NCBI RefSeq assembly: GCF_041260155.1
Contig: NC_091941.1
Location: forward strand, 39,876,747 to 39,940,746
Origin: Ptychodera flava
Taxonomy: Eukaryota; Hemichordata; Enteropneusta; Ptychoderidae
Reading direction: 5' to 3'
Length of the DNA stretch: 64,000 nt
Every line of letters begins with the position of its first letter. Position 1 is the first letter of the stretch. Below are positions 61,101 to 64,000 of this stretch, one piece after another. The notes below the pieces were generated by a model. It saw only the letters and a list, made by a program, of their open reading frames with translations. It was not told where the DNA came from and searched no databases. A program made the position numbers and the translations under genes.

Positions 61101-64000
61101 CAGTTTCAATCTAAATATTACACAACATTGTTCATGCTTGTTGGAAAATCATGTATTGCCAATGAAACAAAGCATAATCAAAGTTTATTTCGCTTTAACT
61201 TAATTTGTGTTGCATTAAGTTTTACCCATATAGCTAAGTAATAAAGATATTTTGGTAAATAATTATCATATCTTTGAGCAAGAGTTGAATTTTTTTATGT
61301 AGAAAGTCACGTTTCTCCCACAGTGTTGAGTTCCTACATCAGTTTTCCAAAACCATTTTGCACCACATGAGAAGATATTAAGCAAAGAGCAAGTTTAATT
61401 TGTGATTGAAAAAAAGATACTCAGAAAGAATAATGGATAATCACACATGGGCCTTAGAATTTATGACCAAGAATGGATTCATTTACTAGGCAAATAACAG
61501 TGATGCTGTTCGTATTTCAATATTTCAGAATAACTCTGTATTCCTCAAGACATAACAACAAATCTACTCTTTTCTATCAGTTAACATGCACAGTTTGATA
61601 GAACTAGGAAATTCCTTGATTAAGCAGGACCAAAACATTAATTTTGAGCATCATTCAGACAAAAGATGTGATCAAAATGTAGCGTAATGATTTTTTGTAT
61701 TTTGCAAAGAATGTGTGTATCTTCGATTCTTTCAAGGATTTCCCAATGATTTTTCAGTGTCTGTTAATGTATTTCAATGATGTTCCAATGTCTGTCAATG
61801 CATTTCAATTACAATGATTTCTCCATGTCCATTTGTATTTCAATGATTTCCCCATGTCTGTTAATGCATTTCAATGATTTCCCCATGTCTGTTAATGCAT
61901 TTCAATGATTTCCCCATGTCTGTTAATGCATTTCAATGATTTCCCCATGTCTGTTAATGCATTTCAATGATTTCCCCATGTCTGTTAATGCATTTCAATG
62001 ATTTCCCCATGTCTGTTAATGCATTTCAATGATTTCCCCATGTCTGTTAATGCATTTCAATGATTTCCCCATGTCTGTTAATGCATTTCAGTCATTTCCC
62101 CATGTCTGTTAATGCATTTCAGTCATTTCCTCATTTCTGTCAATGTATTTCAATGACAATGATTTCCCCATGCCCGTTTATATATTTCAATGATTTCCCC
62201 ATGTCTATAAATGTATTTCAATGATGCCCAAATGTCTATAATGTATCTCAATCATACCCCAAGGTCTGTTAATGTATTTCAATGATTTCCCAATGCTTGT
62301 TAATGTATTTCAATGATTCCCCATTGTTTGTTAATGTATATCAATGATTTCCCAATGTCTATTGATATATTTCAGCCTGTACACTAGTTGGTTGTTCAGA
62401 TAGTCCTACAGTCTCCATATCAACAAGTCAGCTTCCGCCAACATCCATTGAAGCGCCGAGTCTCTTTGTTGAAGGTCCACGGACAATTGAAGTTCAATGG
62501 AGAGCACCAAGTCAAATGAATGGTGTACTTGATAGCTATGTGATCTATGTATCAACAGATGCCACTCTATTAGGTGATGTGATGTATAATTCAACTGCAA
62601 TTGTTATAACTCAGTACACTCTACAGGATCTTGTTCCAGGAACAACCTACTTCATCAGAATTTCTGTAAGTCACTTTCCTCATTTGTTTTACTTTACTTC
62701 TGCATGTAAGAAATTCCGTTGAAATTTCAAAAGATTTAAAATGGTCTCTTCAGAAAGTAAATATCTTGAATGAGCATGATTTTTACGTGTAATAATGACC
62801 AGCTTATCATTTTTAAACTTGGTGGCTCAAATCTACCAATTCACAATGTTGCTAATAATAGGGTCCCAGCACAGTTTAACCCATTCACTATCATGGTTTG
62901 GCCCAAACTCATTATTATCGATGGCGAGTTTGGACCTGGTTACAGGGAATTAGGGGTGAACAGGTTAAGGTTATTGGTTATGGTCTGTATAGCTTTACTG
63001 ACTTGATCTCCAATCTGATGTACATGTCAGAGCAAAGTTGGCTGAGAAAGTTCAATGCCAAGATCTTTTCTTCGTTTACATGTCTAAACCAGTAACACAT
63101 TTCACTTCTGTTGAAGGCATGCACTCCTGGTGGATGTGTGACCAGTAGTGCCAGCACTGCTACAACTGTAGAAGATACTCCAGAAGGTGTACCAGCTCCC
63201 ACAGTCATACCACTATCTCCATATTCTCTCTTTGTGTCATGGACATCACCAGATACTCCTAACGGTAAGTGATATCTTCAGGTTTTGTTCAAATATGCTG
63301 CTTACATTTGAGTCAATTTTTGGTTTAGGTTCTAATGCATAATAGTTGTTTGTCATGCATACAATATACCAGTATATTCCCATCATTTGTTACTTTGCAA
63401 TGACAGTTTTATTATCAAAATGGTAACTTTATCGTTATCACAGTGGTCATGTGTACATCATTGGTCTCCACTCTACAGATTATCTTGAATTTTTCCACCT
63501 GCTCACAGGTAACAGCAATCTAGAAAATTTGCAGATAAATTATGAATATCTGCTGATTGAGTTAACTTTGGAGTAGCTGAGAAAATGTGTACATTGGTTT
63601 TTGAAATCAAGTTTATTTTCATTTCAGGTATGTAGCCCATATATAAAGGTAATTTTTTAGACATTTATGATTACATTTTAATTTTCAGGGGAAATAACCA
63701 GGTATTCATTGTATCAGAATGGTGTTGTGGTATTGACTGGTTTATCTACAAGTTACACTGCTACTGGTCTTACCCCATGGAGTCTTCATACATACCGTGT
63801 TGAAGCCTGTACTAATCAAGGATGTACAGTTGGACCAGCCACAGAAACACGTACAGAAGAGGCTCCTCCAGTTGGCACAGTGACTCTGTCTGTCAATATC
63901 ATTGATTCAGACAGAGTAAGTGCAATATGGTCATCACCAAGCCAACCAAACGGACTAATCATCTATGAAGTACTCTTCACTGGGTTGTTCTACTTATCAC
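30852..64000 (+). CDS. USH2A: USH2A, usherin (5' part of gene, 33 coding exons, runs off window)
   Basis: The 33 joined exons (listed separately) give about 2390 residues without a stop, and every intron phase matches. Usherin is a huge basement-membrane, stereocilia and photoreceptor protein; the human form has 5202 residues, so just under half is here. Domains in order: signal peptide (~7-30), cysteine-containing N-terminal region, laminin G-like domain (~130-300), laminin N-terminal domain (~300-510), ten laminin EGF-like repeats (~512-1056), about four FN3 domains (~1057-1469), an FN3-like half (~1470-1520), two laminin G domains (~1546-1915), then further FN3 domains to the window edge. 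FN3 domains show a paired-cysteine signature (ACTxxxC type). The order matches vertebrate usherin exactly, and TM and cytoplasmic parts must lie to the right. An upstream in-frame ATG at 30771 exists, but the starts at 30852 or 30870 give a proper signal peptide. Confidence 0.97.
31739..31779. repeat. Perfect hairpin, 19-bp arms
   Basis: ATCATGGAGGTAGAAGGAG, a TCT loop and the exact complement, in USH2A intron 1. Confidence 0.95.
33657..34634 (+). mobile_element. Tandem-repeat element with AGTCCCCAC ends
   Basis: 978 bp bounded by inverted AGTCCCCAC and GTGGGGACT. Inside are a GTCCGTGCGTGC microsatellite (33700-33750) and about five units of exactly 150 bp, each with ACGATCCAATATGGCCGCC, GGCGGCCATTTTATTACGAT and CATGTACAGAGCCAT. 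The last unit carries a 7-base insertion. The 209-codon frame across it is a product of the 3-divisible period. In USH2A intron 1. Confidence 0.8.
34700..34859 (+). CDS. USH2A: USH2A coding exon 2 (LamG-like)
   Basis: Between caacccag and GTAAGT, phase 2 in and 0 out. Encodes TIIEKKTSGSEIVFAVMVSQ to GLNSWHNVALQ, the middle of the N-terminal laminin G-like domain. Confidence 0.94.
35313..35445 (+). CDS. USH2A: USH2A coding exon 3 (LamG-like)
   Basis: Between acctacag and GTAAGA, phase 0 in and 1 out. Encodes VFDTKISLFIDGLEADGTPY to VKVGQRIN, matching the FFINGVE and VQIGQSLNG segments of human usherin. Confidence 0.94.
36214..36551 (+). CDS. USH2A: USH2A coding exon 4 (LamG-like end, LamN start)
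   Basis: Between tttttcag and GTAAGA, phase 1 in and 0 out. Encodes QFVGRMQDFYFYTFSLTNRE, then CRCPDSHPRVNP and AHPLTFANDGDLGSYW, leading into the laminin N-terminal domain up to DLQNGQYQ. Confidence 0.97.
36880..38542 (+). mobile_element. TTAA-flanked non-autonomous transposon, copy 3
   Basis: 1663 bp between TTAA at 36876-36879 and at 38543-38546, same direction as copy 1, with the same CCCTTTTCCTGCC ends. Lies in USH2A intron 4. Its frames (for example MGVGLRVLPFITDLIEW) are also in copy 2 but broken in copy 1. Confidence 0.9.
39103..39157. repeat. 18-bp triplicate
   Basis: ATTTCCCTGGCTGACTTG three times in tandem in USH2A intron 4. Confidence 0.95.
39596..39783 (+). CDS. USH2A: USH2A coding exon 5 (LamN)
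   Basis: Acceptor cgtaag at 39595 with a moderate pyrimidine tract, donor GTAAGA. Encodes VFYVVLQFYSPQPTSLSIQR and PWEDWQYFAQDC, the most conserved part of the laminin N-terminal domain. Confidence 0.96.
40327..40548 (+). CDS. USH2A: USH2A coding exon 6 (LamN)
   Basis: Between accaacag and GTAATT, phase 2 on both sides. Encodes PYSKGNITFQLLAPEPVGRP, YNTPDLLEFVKATQVRL and YYGIEEVTVSAR, the end of the laminin N-terminal domain. Confidence 0.96.
40777..40870 (+). CDS. USH2A: USH2A coding exon 7 (LE1)
   Basis: Between caatag and GTAAGT, phase 2 in and 0 out. Encodes CNCHGHAATCDMM through LPESYTEGLM, the first half of laminin EGF-like repeat 1. Confidence 0.95.
41681..42004 (+). CDS. USH2A: USH2A coding exon 8 (LE1-LE3)
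   Basis: Between actttcag and GTAAGA, phase 0 on both sides. Encodes CERCQPLYNDKPFRYGDQ, LE2 with the conserved GGGGVCDSCQHNTAG block, and the start of LE3 (CNCNPDGVIDGSDCDK). Confidence 0.97.
42216..42560 (+). mobile_element. tRNA-derived SINE
   Basis: A-box-like TGGCTAGAGCAGTGG at 42231-42245 and B box GAGTTCGAGCC at 42266-42276 with tRNA-like spacing, a body, then a LINE-type tail with GTAAAGCACCTTGAGCAC and GTGCACTATATAAG, ending in (ATT)n. In USH2A intron 8. No coding capacity. Confidence 0.88.
42727..42922 (+). CDS. USH2A: USH2A coding exon 9 (LE3-LE4)
   Basis: Between attttcag and GTAATC, phase 0 in and 1 out. Encodes VGGQCRCKANVIGRQCDTC, NPDGCELCSCNPAGS and TGDCVCKTNVI. Confidence 0.96.
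43511..43809 (+). CDS. USH2A: USH2A coding exon 10 (LE4-LE6)
   Basis: Between gtttcag and GTATGT, phase 1 in and 0 out. Encodes LTCDRCNYGYKNL, the whole of LE5 and most of LE6 (CQCDSSGSLPGTTCNQITG, CICKPNVQ), nearly as human. Confidence 0.96.
44912..45161 (+). CDS. USH2A: USH2A coding exon 11 (LE6-LE8)
   Basis: Between atcattag and GTAAGT, phase 0 in and 1 out. Encodes MQCNECKDGFYNLQG, LE7 with CDKSTGQCQCKSLVQG and the first cysteines of LE8. Confidence 0.96.
45474..45587 (+). CDS. USH2A: USH2A coding exon 12 (LE8)
   Basis: Between tttcaag and GTGAGT, phase 1 on both sides. Encodes the middle of LE8, with a few extra residues (DQLGSIDLG) before CDQNTGQCTCLTGRTGRTC. Confidence 0.92.
46283..46475 (+). 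CDS. USH2A: USH2A coding exon 13 (LE8-LE9)
   Basis: Between tttttcag and GTAAGT, phase 1 in and 2 out. Encodes YYLPGTNIRGCLLCDCHP, then GTVCNSVSGQCQCKGNNAG and STCMDGYYNFNAATG. The NNAGVTGRQC stretch parallels the DASIAGQRC insert of the human repeat. Confidence 0.95.
47233..47396 (+). CDS. USH2A: USH2A coding exon 14 (LE9-LE10)
   Basis: Between atttacag and GTAAGT, phase 2 in and 1 out. Encodes CTQCNCNEAGSLDTSCDQN and CKLYVMGDKCDTC, ending NPYGCTR. LE10 is the last laminin EGF-like repeat. Confidence 0.94.
48902..49063 (+). CDS. USH2A: USH2A coding exon 15 (FN3 1, first half)
   Basis: Between gttgacag and GTAAGA, phase 1 on both sides. Encodes TPSQQPAPRWEALSSTSIKL, TWEAPDDPNGAILWYGVYRD, a classic FN3 A-B-C strand segment. 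Confidence 0.93.
49554..49754 (+). CDS. USH2A: USH2A coding exon 16 (FN3 1 end, FN3 2 start)
   Basis: Between ctctacag and GTAAGT, phase 1 on both sides. Encodes LQPFTQYTYFIMSANSAGTT and then the start of the next FN3 (IGPRSVFFTWSKPQG). Confidence 0.93.
50860..51153 (+). CDS. USH2A: USH2A coding exon 17 (FN3 2 end, FN3 3 start)
   Basis: Between ttcgcag and GTAAGT, phase 1 on both sides. Encodes VPFTNYTFTLKVCTDSGCG and APPEMQSPPSAVPLSSTQIY, close to human (APPQRLSPPKMQKISSTELH). Confidence 0.94.
51499..51768 (+). CDS. USH2A: USH2A coding exon 18 (FN3 3 end)
   Basis: Between ttctacag and GTAAGA, phase 1 on both sides. Encodes GIITHYELFMRGLPDSNG, the long loop with FPAGWYNPRPTVTPL, and LDPYTVYEFKVTSRNSAGTT. 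Confidence 0.94.
51981..52147 (+). CDS. USH2A: USH2A coding exon 19 (FN3 4, first half)
   Basis: Between gttacag and GTAAGT, phase 1 in and 0 out. Encodes PLSMPAPVINPVSSSALNVT and GEITVYNVYVLRESDDPF. Confidence 0.92.
52368..52512 (+). CDS. USH2A: USH2A coding exon 20 (FN3 4, second half)
   Basis: Between attcaag and GTGAGT, phase 0 in and 1 out. Encodes LLYSASGSEFYYIADGFEAY and EFYIEACNTVACVNSP with the paired-cysteine signature. Confidence 0.92.
53079..53306 (+). CDS. USH2A: USH2A coding exon 21 (FN3-like half before LamG pair)
   Basis: Between cttatcag and GTAAGT, phase 1 on both sides. Encodes FNSTVMFVEWTAPEDLNGPA and PSYKLQRT, which look like FN3 strands A-C, then a linker (GRRFPGAGYYFF) into the laminin G pair; human usherin has the same arrangement. 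Confidence 0.92.
53690..53968 (+). CDS. USH2A: USH2A coding exon 22 (LamG 1)
   Basis: Between tcaatag and GTAAGG, phase 1 on both sides. Encodes ELEFKTQRTRIGQAPLDAL, QEEYIVLQLRDGRPWFLFDP and DDGEWHSIKALRTGNYGTIT. Confidence 0.95.
54122..54229. repeat. 41-bp tandem repeat, 2.6 copies
   Basis: GAATGGATAACTTATCAAAT starts at 54122, 54163 and 54204; the first two units are identical. Confidence 0.95.
54763..55053 (+). CDS. USH2A: USH2A coding exon 23 (LamG 1 end)
   Basis: Between aatttag and GTAGGA, phase 1 on both sides. Encodes VYVGGLPDGFAIIR, GFLGCMRNVRIEKQHLP and MEGCPTQLQNGVQFLGR. Confidence 0.95.
55385..55539 (+). CDS. USH2A: USH2A coding exon 24 (LamG 2 start)
   Basis: Between tattgcag and GTAAGT, phase 1 in and 0 out. 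Encodes GVFTGGLSFSVMFDFRTEHN and LCELIQGSIR. Confidence 0.92.
56054..56318 (+). CDS. USH2A: USH2A coding exon 25 (LamG 2)
   Basis: Between cttgacag and GTGTGT (a non-consensus +3 to +5 donor), phase 0 in and 1 out. Encodes LQVTDGSLCNGQWNTVTLSK and LYVGGVAQQSDSARI. Confidence 0.92.
56947..57153 (+). CDS. USH2A: USH2A coding exon 26 (LamG 2 end, FN3 fragment)
   Basis: Between tccttag and GTAAGT, phase 1 on both sides. Encodes FGGCMRNLRINSGSTIDFLN and NVNLDGCPP, then IAVIYEGMELSFYDMGLEVY, which reads as the middle strands of an FN3. A 51-base poly-C tract lies 23 bases past the donor. Confidence 0.94.
57177..57227. repeat. 51-base poly-C tract
   Basis: An unbroken run of about 51 C in USH2A intron 26, 23 bases after the exon 26 donor. 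Proline-run frames here are artefacts. Run length may be affected by sequencing error. Confidence 0.9.
57690..57770 (+). CDS. USH2A: USH2A coding exon 27 (FN3 C-terminal half)
   Basis: Between tttatag and GTAAGA, phase 1 on both sides, only 81 bases. Encodes EYIYRVISSNIQGSSISEW and AVGRTKE, the F and G strands of an FN3 whose earlier strands are in exons 21 and 26. Confidence 0.9.
58172..58291. repeat. (AATC)n microsatellite
   Basis: About 120 bases of AATC with interspersed AGTC, CGCT and ACC variants in USH2A intron 27. Confidence 0.95.
58551..58742 (+). CDS. USH2A: USH2A coding exon 28 (FN3)
   Basis: Between tgttacag and GTAGGC, phase 1 on both sides. Encodes PTGLSAPTDPQSVSGYVITV and NTGVITHYVLTAYNLDNPV. 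Confidence 0.92.
59150..59260 (+). CDS. USH2A: USH2A coding exon 29 (FN3 end)
   Basis: Between gaatgcag and GTAATT, phase 1 on both sides. Encodes NITGVIPYSNYGVTVTACTS and DSCTESSGVNIQTRQE, matching human LTGILTGLLPFKNYAVTLTA. Confidence 0.93.
59548..60820. repeat. 25-bp minisatellite, about 51 copies
   Basis: Units of TGTTACTTTGATTGA plus CATGACTCAG repeated for about 1270 bases in USH2A intron 29. Almost all units are identical; one near 59880 lacks 9 bases and one near 60617 has GTGATAC. Every full unit has TGACTCA, the AP-1 core. Confidence 0.97.
60895..61098 (+). CDS. USH2A: USH2A coding exon 30 (FN3)
   Basis: Between cttgcag and GTCAGT, phase 1 on both sides. Encodes SDVQSPVATEKSPTSLTLGW and PNGIITGYALYMDSQLIYSG, close to human NGIITQYCLYMDGRLIYSG. 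It follows the large 25-bp minisatellite by 74 bases. Confidence 0.95.
61727..62375. repeat. 31-bp minisatellite next to exon 31
   Basis: Units of ATTTCAATGATTTCCC plus CATGTCTGTTAATGC, about 20 copies. The centre (about 61850-62100) is nearly perfect and the flanks are degenerate. The last unit contains the exon 31 splice acceptor. Confidence 0.93.
62376..62665 (+). CDS. USH2A: USH2A coding exon 31 (FN3 end, next FN3)
   Basis: Between atttcag and GTAAGT, phase 1 in and 0 out. Encodes CTLVGCSDSPTVSISTSQLP, then GVLDSYVIYVSTDATLLGDV and LVPGTTYFIRIS. Its acceptor lies in the last unit of a 31-bp minisatellite. Confidence 0.94.
63117..63264 (+). CDS. USH2A: USH2A coding exon 32 (FN3 end, next FN3 start)
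   Basis: Acceptor ttgaag with a fair pyrimidine tract, donor GTAAGT, phase 0 in and 1 out. Encodes ACTPGGCVTSSASTATTVED and TPEGVPAPTVIPLSPYSLFV, close to human DIPEGVPAPKAHSYSPDSFN. Confidence 0.93.
63689..64000 (+). CDS. USH2A: USH2A coding exon 33 (cut by window end)
   Basis: It starts after ttttcag in phase 1 and is open to base 64000. Encodes GEITRYSLYQNGVVVLTG, LTPWSLHTYRVEACTNQGCT and EAPPVGTVTLSVNI, then PNGLIIYEVLFTGLFYLS, equivalent to human PNGLLTHSVLFTGIFYVD. The donor lies beyond the window. Confidence 0.94.

Overview
This window is animal (metazoan) nuclear DNA. It is AT-rich, with short exons, canonical GT-AG introns and many dispersed repeats. It holds three protein-coding genes, all on the + strand: a complete TFB2M (mitochondrial transcription factor B2, 2757-16423, 7 coding exons), a complete MED6 (Mediator head-module subunit, 18202-22974, 6 coding exons), and the 5' part of an usherin gene, USH2A (30852 to beyond 64000, 33 coding exons seen, about 2390 residues). 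The calls rest on exon-by-exon similarity to the remembered vertebrate proteins, with every splice phase matching its partner. The species cannot be fixed from sequence alone. Intron-rich usherin and the repeat style fit an invertebrate deuterostome (for example a hemichordate) or another marine invertebrate; this is inference.

Layout. 1-2713: upstream sequence with repeat fragments and a CpG-rich stretch that may be promoter. 2757-16423: TFB2M. Its 7.4 kb first intron is a repeat nursery: a ~150-bp-period satellite element split by a TTAA-flanked transposon, then a 691-bp unit in two tandem copies, the second split by another copy of the same transposon. Intron 2 holds a 2.3 kb TA-flanked element. 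18161-22974: MED6, with a perfect CRE just upstream of the start codon. 22975-30640: about 7.7 kb with no supported gene but several perfect or near-perfect palindromes and a CpG-rich candidate first exon near 28.5 kb. 30852-64000: USH2A, whose introns carry a tandem-repeat element (33657-34634), a third TTAA transposon (36880-38542), a tRNA-derived SINE (42216-42560), a 51-base poly-C tract, a 51-copy 25-bp minisatellite and a 31-bp minisatellite that runs into a 3' splice site.

Function. TFB2M acts in mitochondria with POLRMT and TFAM to start mtDNA transcription. MED6 acts in the nucleus in RNA polymerase II transcription. Usherin is a secreted or transmembrane basement-membrane and stereocilia/photoreceptor protein. 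There is no sign of joint function beyond shared orientation. The most interesting items are the TTAA transposon family with internal CTGCCAAGTC motif arrays and two readable nested insertions, the shared architecture of the ~150-bp satellite elements, the minisatellite that supplies an usherin splice acceptor, and an FN3 fold that seems split by the two laminin G domains. I found no credible evidence of a wholly new gene system.
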